A program made the position numbers and the translations under genes. From Bacteroidales bacterium (GTDB taxonomy: Bacteria; Bacteroidota; Bacteroidia; Bacteroidales; UBA932), in NCBI GenBank assembly GCA_017548985.1, contig JAFYYW010000036.1:1-64000 (forward strand): DNA of 64,000 bases. The letters are read 5' to 3'. Of the stretch, positions 36,582 through 45,150 are shown one piece after another (positions within the stretch are counted from its first letter, which is position 1; the number at the start of each line of letters is the position of its first letter). The notes beneath the pieces are model-generated. The model saw nothing but the letters and a program-made list of their open reading frames with translations, did not search any database and was not told where the DNA came from.

Positions 36582-38462
36582 TTATTTGACTGGCATGGAC
36601 TTGATTATGTCCTCATTGACGGCCCGGAGTTTTTTCTCGTCCATCTTGATCACCTTGCGGTCGTATGTCATGAGACCATTGACCTCACCCTCAACATCGG
36701 TGGTCTGGGTGTAAACCGCGGCACTGCAGCCCTGTTTGATGAGCTGCTTGAGCTGCTCCGCGAAGGAAGTGTATTCCGCGAGTACCTCATCGCCATTCTT
36801 GTACTGGACATAACCCCAGTTCCTGTCACTCTGCCAGAGATGGCCCTCAAGCGGCAGGCCGATGCCACCATATTCACCGAGGACATTGATCATATTCTTG
36901 TCCCACATCCTGAAAGCAGGGTAAGGATAGTGGTGGTTGTCGAGAATGTCTCCCACACCTTCCTCCCAGTTGCCGCCGGAAGACTGGTTGACAAGCCTGG
37001 TGGGATCAAGTTTCTTGGTGTATGCGACCACATCCTTGGTGTCAAACTGGCTCCAGGCCTCGTTGAAAGGCACCCAGACAGCGATGCACTGGAACTTCTT
37101 GACCTGGTTTATGATCTCCGTCCACTCCTTGTAATAGTTGGCCTTGGCGGCCGGGGTGGCGGGGAAATCCTCTCCCTCGCCGTAATAATACATACCCCAT
37201 TTCTTGCTTCCGCCGAAGGAAGGCATGTCCTGCCAGACGATGATACCGATCTGGTCGCAATAGTAGAACCAGCGGTCCGGCTCGACCTTGATGTGCTTGC
37301 GGATCATGTTGAACCCGAAGTCTTTGGTCTTCTGGATATCGAACTTCAAAGCCTCATCTGTGGGAGCGGTGTAGAGTCCGTCCGGCCACCAGCCCTGGTC
37401 GAGAGGTCCAAGCTGGAATATGCCTTCGCCGTTGAGTCCCAAAAGCTTTGTGTTACCGTTCTTCCTGTAGGCCCCGACCTCGCGCATCGCGGTGTAGGAG
37501 GCGACCTTGTCAATGACTTTCCCGTTCCTCAATACCTGAATATCAAGACCATAGAGGTAGGGAGAATCAGGAGACCAGAGCTTGGGCTGGTTCACATTGA
37601 GAGTGACGCTGCCACCGGGGACAGCCATCCCTGAAGCGAGAACGGAATACAGGCCATCGACAGCCGTCTTCGCGGCGTTGGCGGTCTCCGTCGAATACCC
37701 TATCCCTCCATCTAGAAGGAATACCTTCACGACATCACCTTCCTGGGCTCCAGCGACATCGACCGTGACCTCGATTGATTTGTCCGCGATATTCGAGACG
37801 ACATTGTAGTCAGCCACGTGGGTTGACGCGACCGGCTCGATCCACACGCTTTGCCATATTCCGGAGACTGCGGTGTACCAGATGCCGCTAGGCTTCGAGA
37901 CCTGTTTGCCACGAGGTTGGAAATCATTGTCAGTTCCATCTTCCACCCTGACAACCAGAGAGTTGGCCCCACTCTTAAGATACGGGGTCACATCGAAGGA
38001 GAAATGGGTGTAGCAACCTGTGTGGGTGCCGACTTTAATGTCATTGACAAAGACATCAGCCTTCCAATCCACAGCGTCGAAGTTGAGCATCAGCCTTTTG
38101 CCCTTCCAAGCGGCAGGGACCGAAAACTCAGTCTTGTACCAAAGGGCGTCGTCAGCCGTGAAAGTCTTGCCTACACCTGAGAGGGAAGACTCCACAGCGA
38201 ACGGGACCAGAATCTTCCCGTCAAAAGACTTAGGGCGAGCCGAAGACTTGGGAGTAATGGCATAGTCCCAAAGACCGTTCAGGGACTTCCAATCAGGACG
38301 TACCATCTGGGGACGGGGATACTCGGGATGGGCGTTGGCCGGGGAGACCTCCTCAGCCCATTTTGTGCGGATCTTGTCTCCTGCCGGAGCCCACTGCTGG
38401 GCTGAAAGGGTACCTGCCACAGCCAGGATAGCCGCGATCGAGGTGATTATTCTGTATCTCAT
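36582..38462 (-). CDS. Glycoside hydrolase family 2 (beta-galactosidase/beta-glucuronidase-like)
   Basis: A 626-aa secreted enzyme: signal peptide residues 1-21 (ending LSAQ), jelly-roll sugar-binding domain (about 55-215), Ig-like domain (about 215-330) and TIM barrel. The acid/base is E468 in FNEAW and the nucleophile is E530 in LGEYGG. It is short for GH2, lacking the extra C-terminal domains of LacZ. The glycosidic substrate cannot be read from sequence; a uronic acid-linked glycan would fit the downstream sugar-acid genes. It is first in the operon GH2-kinase-LarA-gnd-SDR. Confidence 0.9.
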   Translation of the reverse strand: MRYRIITSIAAILAVAGTLSAQQWAPAGDKIRTKWAEEVSPANAHPEYPRPQMVRPDWKSLNGLWDYAITPKSSARPKSFDGKILVPFAVESSLSGVGKTFTADDALWYKTEFSVPAAWKGKRLMLNFDAVDWKADVFVNDIKVGTHTGCYTHFSFDVTPYLKSGANSLVVRVEDGTDNDFQPRGKQVSKPSGIWYTAVSGIWQSVWIEPVASTHVADYNVVSNIADKSIEVTVDVAGAQEGDVVKVFLLDGGIGYSTETANAAKTAVDGLYSVLASGMAVPGGSVTLNVNQPKLWSPDSPYLYGLDIQVLRNGKVIDKVASYTAMREVGAYRKNGNTKLLGLNGEGIFQLGPLDQGWWPDGLYTAPTDEALKFDIQKTKDFGFNMIRKHIKVEPDRWFYYCDQIGIIVWQDMPSFGGSKKWGMYYYGEGEDFPATPAAKANYYKEWTEIINQVKKFQCIAVWVPFNEAWSQFDTKDVVAYTKKLDPTRLVNQSSGGNWEEGVGDILDNHHYPYPAFRMWDKNMINVLGEYGGIGLPLEGHLWQSDRNWGYVQYKNGDEVLAEYTSFAEQLKQLIKQGCSAAVYTQTTDVEGEVNGLMTYDRKVIKMDEKKLRAVNEDIIKSMPVK

Positions 38463-38497
38463 TATAATGTGGTGTTTAAATTGTCAAGCGTTAACTA

Positions 38498-38505
38498 CAA
38501 ATATA
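38498..38505 (-). promoter_or_regulatory. -7 box of the GH2-kinase-LarA-gnd-SDR operon
   Basis: TATATTTG on the minus strand, 35 nt before the GH2 start. No TTG was seen at the expected -33 position, which may mean that an activator is needed. It is divergent from the cstA promoter about 60 bp away. Confidence 0.55.
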
Positions 38506-38564
38506 CTCAATTCGCGACAAAAATTCAGCATGCCAATATATTATTAATTACAAGGATTATTTAT

Positions 38565-38572
38565 TAAATTTG
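38565..38572 (+). promoter_or_regulatory. -7 box immediately upstream of cstA
   Basis: TAAATTTG ends 6 nt before the ATG at 38579. With the usual spacing the transcript would start at or beside the start codon. No clear -33 TTG, so moderate confidence. Confidence 0.5.
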
Positions 38573-38578
38573 TATGAT

Positions 38579-40048
38579 ATGTTTTCATTGATCCTATGTC
38601 TCGTCGCCCTTGTCCTGGGCTACCTCCTCTACGGAAAAATCGTGGAGAAGGTTTTCGGACCGGATAGCGGCCGTCCCACCCCAGCCATCGCCAAAGCGGA
38701 CGGTGTGGACTATGTCGCTATGCCCACATGGAAAGTGTTCATGATCCAGTTCCTCAACATAGCCGGGACAGGACCTATTTTCGGAGCCATCATGGGCGCA
38801 AAATTCGGCCCGTCATCATATCTCTGGATAGTTCTGGGCTGCATTTTCGCGGGAGCTGTCCATGACTATCTCTCCGGAATGCTATCGGTGAGGAAAGGCG
38901 GTGTGGGACTTCCTGAGATCGTGGGAGACTATCTCGGTCAGGGGACAAAGAAAGTGGCTCTTGTCTTCACTCTCCTCCTGTTGGTCCTTGTCGGGGCTGT
39001 CTTTGTGTACAGCCCGGCCATCATCCTTGGCGACATCGCCGGGGACGGGACGGCAAAAGCCATGATGATATGGATCGGAGCCATATTCGTTTATTACATC
39101 GTGGCGACGATGCTCCCCATCGACAAGATAATCGGTAAGATATATCCCCTCTTCGCCTTCGCCCTAATCTTCATGGCGATCTCCCTTCTGATCGGACTGT
39201 TGGTCAAATGGCCTTCAATCCCGGAGATATGGGATGGGCTTGGCAACAGGGGCCCTTCCGTCGGTGTGACAGGACAGCCCATATTCCCTTGCCTGTTCAT
39301 CACCATCGCGTGTGGAGCCATAAGCGGTTTCCACGCCACCCAAAGCCCTCTGATGGCAAGATGCCTTAAGAACGAGAAACTTGGACGCCCCGTGTTTTAC
39401 GGCTCCATGATTACGGAGGGAATGGTAGCCCTTGTCTGGGCCGCCGTCTCCTCATACTTCTTCTTTGACGGAGGAGCCGCCGAATGCGGGTCAGACATGG
39501 CCGCCGCGGCCCCGACAGTGGTGACCACTGTATCCAAGACCTGGCTCGGGATATTAGGAGGCGTTCTCGCGATCCTTGGAGTTGTCGCTGCCCCGATCAC
39601 CAGTGGGGATACGGCGCTCAGGAGCGCCAGGCTCATTGTGGCGGACTTCATCAAACTCGACCAGAAACCTATACGAAACAGGCTGTTAATAAGTATTCCT
39701 CTCTTTGTGGTGACCGGGCTGCTGTTGTGGTTCAACCTCTCTGACTCTAACGGTTTCAACACGATCTGGAGATACTTCGGATGGGCCAACCAGACCCTGG
39801 CTGTTTTCACCCTCTGGGCGGTGACAGTCTATCTTATGAATAACAAGAAAGGTCTGCGATATCTCATCAGCGGGATTCCCGCCGGATTCATGACAGCGGT
39901 AAGCCTTACCTTCATCCTTGTGGACAAGGTCGGCTTCAGGGTCAACTCCGCCGCCGCGCCATGGATCGGGATAATCACTTTCGCGGCCTGCGGTTTCATT
40001 TTAGGGATCATGAAAATGCGCCGTGACAATAAATTGGAAGACAAATAA
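38579..40048 (+). CDS. cstA: CstA family carbon-starvation transporter
   Basis: A 489-aa inner-membrane protein with about 13 membrane segments. It has the CstA family segments LNIAGTGPIFGAIMGAKFGP, HDYLSGMLSVRKGG and APITSGDTALRSARLIVADF. Characterised relatives import peptides or pyruvate; the substrate here is not known. ATG 38579 is preferred over TTG 38570, which lies inside the -7 box. The gene is divergent from the sugar-acid operon and 17 nt upstream of the DUF853 gene. Confidence 0.92.
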   Translation: MFSLILCLVALVLGYLLYGKIVEKVFGPDSGRPTPAIAKADGVDYVAMPTWKVFMIQFLNIAGTGPIFGAIMGAKFGPSSYLWIVLGCIFAGAVHDYLSGMLSVRKGGVGLPEIVGDYLGQGTKKVALVFTLLLLVLVGAVFVYSPAIILGDIAGDGTAKAMMIWIGAIFVYYIVATMLPIDKIIGKIYPLFAFALIFMAISLLIGLLVKWPSIPEIWDGLGNRGPSVGVTGQPIFPCLFITIACGAISGFHATQSPLMARCLKNEKLGRPVFYGSMITEGMVALVWAAVSSYFFFDGGAAECGSDMAAAAPTVVTTVSKTWLGILGGVLAILGVVAAPITSGDTALRSARLIVADFIKLDQKPIRNRLLISIPLFVVTGLLLWFNLSDSNGFNTIWRYFGWANQTLAVFTLWAVTVYLMNNKKGLRYLISGIPAGFMTAVSLTFILVDKVGFRVNSAAAPWIGIITFAACGFILGIMKMRRDNKLEDK

Positions 40049-40065
40049 TAAACTGATAATCAAAT

Positions 40066-41694
40066 ATGTACGACACCAACCACGGGCTTTGGATAGCCCA
40101 CTGCGAAAACGGGCCTCTCTCGATTGTCGGGAAGATGGCGAACAGACACGGACTTGTGGCCGGAGCTACCGGTACCGGCAAGACCGTCACACTCCAAGTC
40201 ATGGCCGAGAGCTTCTGCCAGGCCGGTGTCCCCTGCTTCATGGCGGACATGAAGGGTGACCTCTCCGGAATCTCCCAACCCGGACGGACAAGCGGCTTCA
40301 TCGAGAAGAGGATGCCCGAGTTCGGGATCGAGAATCCGCAATTCCAAAGCTGCCCGGTACGATTCTATGACGTGTTCGGGGAGCAGGGGCATCCGATGAG
40401 GTGCACCATCTCCCAGATGGGGCCTCAGCTCCTCACCCGTATCCTCGGCCTCACTGACGCCCAGGAAGGTGTGCTTAACATCATGTTCAGGATCGCTGAC
40501 GAGAGGGGGCTCCTCTTGGATGACATCAAAGACATGAGAGCCTGCCTGACCTACATCTCGCAGCACTCCGCCGAATATTCCCAAGTTTACGGCAATATAG
40601 CGTCCGTCTCTGTAGGAGGTATCCAGAGGGCCTTGCTGACCCTTGAGAACGAAGGGGCGGACAAGCTTTTCGGCCAACCCTCCTTCGACATCTACGACCT
40701 CCTCGCCACCGAGGGCGGCCGCGGAGTGATGAGTGTCCTCGCCGCTGACAAGCTGATGCTCAAGCCGAAACTTTATTCCACCTTCCTTCTCTGGTTGCTT
40801 TCAGAGCTTTACGTGACCCTGCCCGAAGTCGGAGACATGGATCTCCCGAAACTTGTGTTCTTCTTCGATGAGGCCCACATGCTCTTCGATGACACCTCCA
40901 AGGCACTGACTGACAAGATCGAGCAGGTTGTCCGCCTCGTACGAAGCAAGGGCGTGGGTGTCTACTTCGTCACCCAGAGTCCCACCGACATCCCTTACAC
41001 CATCCTTGGCCAGCTCGGAAACCGTGTGCAACATGCTCTGAGGGCATTCACCCCCAGGGATCAGAAGGCTGTCCAGGTCGCCGCGGACACTTTCAGGACC
41101 AATCCTTCGTTCAACACCTACGATGCCATTACCAACCTCGAGACCGGTGAGGCGCTCGTGTCCTTCCTCGATGAGAAGGGAGCCCCGAGCGTGGTGGAGA
41201 AGGCCAAGATCCTGTTCCCTCTCAGCCAGATCGGAGCCATTTCCGAGGGACAAAGGACCCAGATCATCAACCAGTCCAGGGTATATGGGAAATATGACAA
41301 ACTGGTCGAGCGTGAGAGCGCTTTCGAGATGCTGATGGCTGAGAAAGAGGCCGAAGCCAAGTATCAGGAACCCCAGAAAGGCAAGGGCAAGAATGTCGCC
41401 CCTGTCGAGACTGACGTTCCAGAGAAATCCACCAAGGCAGCCAAGGTGCCTAAGACCGCCACAAAGAAAAAGAGTGGAATGGTGAGCAAGGTCGTGAAGG
41501 CCGTGATCACAGCGGTCACAGCCACAGCCGCAACCGCCATCGGCAATGAGGTCTCCAATAAGGTGACAGGAAAGAAGTCCAAGACAACGACCAAGGACAA
41601 CGCCGGAAAGGTCGTCAAGAACGCCACCTCGGCCGCCACCAGGACCATCACACGCGAGATCACCCGCTCAATCCTCGGGAACCTGGTGAAATAA
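40066..41694 (+). CDS. HerA-like ATPase, DUF853 family
   Basis: A 542-aa cytosolic P-loop NTPase with Walker A GATGTGKT (about residues 33-40), Walker B LVFFFDEAHMLF and a VYFVTQSPTDIP sensor-like segment, the pattern of HerA/FtsK-type hexameric ATPases in the DUF853 group. The last 130 residues are Lys/Ala/Thr-rich with an amphipathic Ala-rich part, possibly for DNA or membrane binding. Role is unknown. No nuclease partner (NurA) is adjacent. Confidence 0.87.
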   Translation: MYDTNHGLWIAHCENGPLSIVGKMANRHGLVAGATGTGKTVTLQVMAESFCQAGVPCFMADMKGDLSGISQPGRTSGFIEKRMPEFGIENPQFQSCPVRFYDVFGEQGHPMRCTISQMGPQLLTRILGLTDAQEGVLNIMFRIADERGLLLDDIKDMRACLTYISQHSAEYSQVYGNIASVSVGGIQRALLTLENEGADKLFGQPSFDIYDLLATEGGRGVMSVLAADKLMLKPKLYSTFLLWLLSELYVTLPEVGDMDLPKLVFFFDEAHMLFDDTSKALTDKIEQVVRLVRSKGVGVYFVTQSPTDIPYTILGQLGNRVQHALRAFTPRDQKAVQVAADTFRTNPSFNTYDAITNLETGEALVSFLDEKGAPSVVEKAKILFPLSQIGAISEGQRTQIINQSRVYGKYDKLVERESAFEMLMAEKEAEAKYQEPQKGKGKNVAPVETDVPEKSTKAAKVPKTATKKKSGMVSKVVKAVITAVTATAATAIGNEVSNKVTGKKSKTTTKDNAGKVVKNATSAATRTITREITRSILGNLVK

Positions 41695-41718
41695 GAAAAC
41701 CGGGGAGACTGCCCCGGT
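41688..41718 (-). terminator. Terminator of the rsmD operon
   Basis: On the minus strand ACCGGGG (41712-41718) pairs perfectly with CCCCGGT (41699-41705) around a 6-nt loop, followed by TTTTCTTATTT. It lies 6 nt after the rsmD stop. The T-tract overlaps the last codons of the convergent DUF853 gene. Confidence 0.8.
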
Positions 41719-41723
41719 GAACG

Positions 41724-42254
41724 CTATTCGAAGAAAGAGAAGTGCACTCGACCGTAGCGCTTCTCTTTTTTGAATCGTGGGTGGTCCATGAAGGAGTGCT
41801 CGTCTCCGTGCTCAAGGATAAAATAGCATCCCGGATGAAGGATATCACGGGAGAATACCTTATCAGGCAAGGTCTCAAGGCCTTCCAGGGCATAAGGAGG
41901 ATCGGCGAAAATGATGTCGAACTTCTCATGACATATATCCAGGAAGTCGAACACATTATCCCTGACCATTGTGACATTATCAAGCCCCAGGCGCTTCGCC
42001 TCGGTTTTGATGAAAGATGCGTTCTCCCTGGCCATCTCAACTGAATAGACCCTCGCTGCCCCCCGTGAGGCGAACTCGAAGGCCACGGCACCAGTGCCGC
42101 CAAAAAGATCAAGGACTTTCAAGTCCTCGAACTCATATTCATTATTAAGAATATTGAACAGGCCCTCCCTGGCGAAATCAGTGGTGGGGCGGGCTTTGAA
42201 ACCCGCGGGCGGATTGATAGCCTTCCCCTTCAGACGGCCGCCGATGATCCTCAT
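41724..42254 (-). CDS. rsmD: 16S rRNA (guanine-N2-966) methyltransferase RsmD
   Basis: Methylates G966 of 16S rRNA with SAM. The 176-aa product starts MRIIGGRLKGKAI, has the RPTTDFAREGLFNIL segment, SAM-binding VLDLFGGTGAVAFE and catalytic DPPY, all in the expected order; length is usual. It overlaps the upstream DUF3822-like gene by 4 nt. Confidence 0.94.
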   Translation of the reverse strand: MRIIGGRLKGKAINPPAGFKARPTTDFAREGLFNILNNEYEFEDLKVLDLFGGTGAVAFEFASRGAARVYSVEMARENASFIKTEAKRLGLDNVTMVRDNVFDFLDICHEKFDIIFADPPYALEGLETLPDKVFSRDILHPGCYFILEHGDEHSFMDHPRFKKEKRYGRVHFSFFE

Positions 42255-42715
42255 AACGACTCAACCGCTTTGAAGTAACGGTAAAGGGACATCTCCTCCT
42301 CTCCTGACAAAGGGGTCATGAAAGAGACCGTGGAGACCTCGGGATTGAGTTGGAGCTTCTTGACCGCCATAAAAAGAAAATACTCGGCAGTGGTGAAGTC
42401 CGCCGCTTGGAAGGTATTGGCCAGCAAGAGGTTATCTCCTTGTGAGATGACCAGGGTCAAGACTCCGTCCCCAAAGGATGCCAGAATCTTGTTGTATTCC
42501 GTTATCTCAGGGAGTTTCTTCAGGAGATAATACATCTCAGGATACTCCTCCCCAGAAAGAGAATACACCAGTTCGGCGGAGAACTCCGGCAAACTGATGT
42601 ATTCAACTTTATCTTCCTGATCCAACTCGACCGTCCGCGACAACACTTCCCGGGATAATGCCGGGTCAAAGAACGCGGAAGGAACAAGCGCTACCTTAGG
42701 AGTGTGACGTGACAT
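42251..42715 (-). CDS. DUF3822-like protein, short form
   Basis: A 154-aa protein. The VALVPSAFFDPA start and the middle segment (FGDGVLTLVISQGDNLLLANTFQ, split here as an actin-like fold strand pair) resemble DUF3822 proteins, which commonly precede rsmD in Bacteroidales. Those I recall are clearly longer, so this copy may have lost one end or be a divergent short version. Function unknown. The 4-nt overlap with rsmD indicates coupling. Confidence 0.6.
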   Translation of the reverse strand: MSRHTPKVALVPSAFFDPALSREVLSRTVELDQEDKVEYISLPEFSAELVYSLSGEEYPEMYYLLKKLPEITEYNKILASFGDGVLTLVISQGDNLLLANTFQAADFTTAEYFLFMAVKKLQLNPEVSTVSFMTPLSGEEEMSLYRYFKAVESL

Positions 42716-42723
42716 GCACGAGA

Positions 42724-43440
42724 CTACTCCCAGTTGCCAGCGTTGTTGTTCGGTGCGGTGATGCTTCCGACCTGAAGACCCTCATACTGGCCGAGATCCT
42801 CGCGCTCAGCGATGAGGTTGACAACAAGCTGATGGTTCAGCCCGTTGAGAAGGCTCTTGTAAGGCAGCTTAGCCTCGAAGAGAGGCACATCGACACCCGA
42901 GACCTTCTTCACGATGGCGTCCATCTCGATGTCAGTGACCGCGGCGGCACCATATTCACCAACGGCGAAAGGAATCTTCTCGATGGTGTTGATGTTGAAG
43001 TCGTCCCTGTGTTTGAACAGAGTGTCCTTGACAGCGATCTTGTTCTGGATGGAGAAAACGAGATTCTTGTCGCCTTCCTGATAGAGTTTGTAAAGGTCAG
43101 CGTCCGTGATCTTGCCTTTCTTGGCCTTCTTGACCTCGTTGGTGTGAGCCATGGCGAGGGAATCGTCCTTCGAGCCGATCTGCATGAGAACGACCATCTC
43201 ACCGGTGTTGTAGAACTGCTTGAGAGTGTCGAAAGAAGCGGTGAACCTGTCATTGACGCTCTTGAAAGCGACTTGGAGGTCGCGGATATCCTTGAGCTGC
43301 TGGATGGCCACTTTCTTTCTGGCGTTAACATCCTTCTCAAACTTCACAGGCTCCATGACACCTTGGTAGATCTTGTAAACAAGGAAAACGCAGAGAAGCG
43401 CGAGCACGATGCTTAGAATCGTTTTCAGAATCTTATTCAT
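42724..43440 (-). CDS. Conserved hypothetical membrane-anchored protein
   Basis: A 238-aa protein with one N-terminal membrane segment (about residues 5-25) and a mainly helical, charged extracytoplasmic part, without a recognised domain. The repeated Lys/Asp/Glu helices (residues 30-60) could be a coiled coil. It is upstream of the DUF3822-like gene by 8 nt and likely shares its transcript. Function unknown. Confidence 0.7.
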   Translation of the reverse strand: MNKILKTILSIVLALLCVFLVYKIYQGVMEPVKFEKDVNARKKVAIQQLKDIRDLQVAFKSVNDRFTASFDTLKQFYNTGEMVVLMQIGSKDDSLAMAHTNEVKKAKKGKITDADLYKLYQEGDKNLVFSIQNKIAVKDTLFKHRDDFNINTIEKIPFAVGEYGAAAVTDIEMDAIVKKVSGVDVPLFEAKLPYKSLLNGLNHQLVVNLIAEREDLGQYEGLQVGSITAPNNNAGNWE

Positions 43441-43550
43441 TATACTTAAAATTTATGATTTTCTTAACCGTGAACCGACAAGCCGCCAATTCTGGACAAA
43501 GTTAGAAAATTGATTTATGAAATGCAATATAATATTTGTAATATTATTCG

Positions 43551-43558
43551 TATTTTTG
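43551..43558 (+). promoter_or_regulatory. -7 box of nrnA
   Basis: TATTTTTG ends 9 nt before ATG 43568. It sits inside the longer open frame that begins at 43517 and so argues for the shorter protein, with a leader of only a few nucleotides. Confidence 0.55.
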
Positions 43559-43567
43559 CTCCCGCGA

Positions 43568-44602
43568 ATGGACAATATTAAAGACCTTTACAATCTGGTG
43601 ACCGCCGCGAACCGAATCTCGGTGGCCATTCATACCCATCCTGACGGAGACGCGGTGGGCAGTGGCCTGGCGCTCGTGGGGTATCTGAGGGAGCTCCACG
43701 GCAAGGACGCCGTGTTGGTCGTGCCGGATTGTATTCCTGATTCTTTACGGTTCATTCTCAATGGTTTCCCGGAGAATTCAGTCATAATATGCGATGATGG
43801 GACCGGCGTGGAAGAGAGGATCGCGTCGAGTGACCTGCTGTTCTGCCTGGACTGCAGCTCATTCTCAAGGACCAATCCCAAGATAGAGGCCTCACTAAAG
43901 TCTTCCCCGGTTCCGAAAGTTTTGATAGACCACCACCTGAATCCTGACGCCGAAGCATTCTCCCTGGTTTTCTCACAGACGATGACATCCTCCACCTGTG
44001 AACTCCTGTTCGGGATTCTTAAAGAAATGCCGGATGTCTCCGGAGACCTCACCAAACTGCCTCGGCCAGTCCTGGAGGCACTGATGACCGGGATGACGAC
44101 GGACACGAACAATTTCGCGAACTCCGTGTTCCCAGGCACAATGGTCATGGCCTCTGAACTGATAGCCGCAGGAGTTGACAGGGACAGGATCCTTTCCGAC
44201 CTTTACAACAACTACCGCGAGAACAGGCTTAGGCTTATGGGCTATCTTCTCAAAGACAATATGGAGATCACTCCTGAGGGAGCCTCTATAATGATCCTTG
44301 ACAAGGCCGCCCAAGAAAAGTTCGATTTCCGCCAAGGTGATAGCGAGGGTTTCGTCAACCTTCCCCTCGCGGTGGACCGGGTCGGGATTAGCGTGTTCCT
44401 CACCGAAGAGGAAGGGAGATTCAGGGTGTCGGTAAGGTCCAAACGGGGAATCTCAGCGAACATGTTCGCCAGTAAATACTTCCACGGAGGCGGGCATGAG
44501 ATGGCCGCTGGCGGAAGATTGTATTTTCCAGAAGATATTCCTTCCCCGGAAGGGGCTAAGGCATACATATTGAAAGTGACTAGGGAGTTTTTCGCCAAAT
44601 GA
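43568..44602 (+). CDS. nrnA: DHH-family phosphoesterase (NrnA-like nanoRNase/pAp phosphatase)
   Basis: Cytosolic enzyme that degrades 2-5-nt RNAs and dephosphorylates pAp. The 344-aa product has the DHH metal motifs HTHPDGDAVGSGLAL, LFCLDCSS and DHHLNPD, and the DHHA1 domain with GGGHEMAAGG near the C-terminus. ATG 43568 is chosen because a -7 box lies between it and the upstream ATG, and the family starts at the DNIKDL segment. It overlaps the following lipoprotein gene by 4 nt. Confidence 0.92.
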   Translation: MDNIKDLYNLVTAANRISVAIHTHPDGDAVGSGLALVGYLRELHGKDAVLVVPDCIPDSLRFILNGFPENSVIICDDGTGVEERIASSDLLFCLDCSSFSRTNPKIEASLKSSPVPKVLIDHHLNPDAEAFSLVFSQTMTSSTCELLFGILKEMPDVSGDLTKLPRPVLEALMTGMTTDTNNFANSVFPGTMVMASELIAAGVDRDRILSDLYNNYRENRLRLMGYLLKDNMEITPEGASIMILDKAAQEKFDFRQGDSEGFVNLPLAVDRVGISVFLTEEEGRFRVSVRSKRGISANMFASKYFHGGGHEMAAGGRLYFPEDIPSPEGAKAYILKVTREFFAK

Positions 44603-45150
44603 GAAGACTGGTCGTCATATCGATTTCGGTTATCATAGCGCTTATCGCCGCTTCTTGCGGGGACAAGCAGTTTGACTCATTATATGACGGACAGGAGAAA
44701 ACGATTGAGACCCTGGTCAATAACCTGACCAAAGGCAAAGACGACGCCACCGTGGAGTCAATCAACGGCTCGGTCAGGGTGACTGTGGTCCATGGGGAAG
44801 GCACTCCCCTTTCGGAGAACGGGGCCGTGGCTTTTTACTATGCCGGGTACTACATCACCAGCGGTTCCCTCGACAAGTCGACCATGTTCGCCACTAACAA
44901 CGAGTCTTTCGCCTCATCGCAGAGATGGTCCGTTACCGACACCACAGCTTTCGCCATCACCACCATCAAATTGGGCGAGGATGAGATCGTTGAGGGGCTT
45001 AAGAACGGGCTTGTGGGAGTAAAGGGAGGAGACGAGTGCTATGTGCTGTTCAGCGGCAAGCGCGGTTTCGGGAAAAAGAAGATAGCCAATATTCCCGCCC
45101 ACGCCGCGTTGGCATACAGGCTGTGGATAAAGAGCGTCAGCAATGATTAG
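44599..45150 (+). CDS. FKBP-like peptidyl-prolyl isomerase lipoprotein
   Basis: A 183-aa lipoprotein: signal with lipobox Cys20 (IAASCGD), then one FKBP-like domain (VAFYYAGYYITSGS near the start; EEIVEGLKNGL-like segment LGEDEIVEGLKNGLVGVKGG; terminal LAYRLWIKSV). Such proteins assist folding of envelope proteins in the periplasm. ATGA overlap with nrnA and an 8-nt overlap with the next FKBP gene suggest one coupled unit. Confidence 0.82.
   Translation: MRRLVVISISVIIALIAASCGDKQFDSLYDGQEKTIETLVNNLTKGKDDATVESINGSVRVTVVHGEGTPLSENGAVAFYYAGYYITSGSLDKSTMFATNNESFASSQRWSVTDTTAFAITTIKLGEDEIVEGLKNGLVGVKGGDECYVLFSGKRGFGKKKIANIPAHAALAYRLWIKSVSND

Noticed and set aside
36573..37634. A 353-codon plus-strand frame opposite the GH2 gene
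   Set aside because: Shadow frame; GH2 catalytic motifs support the minus strand.
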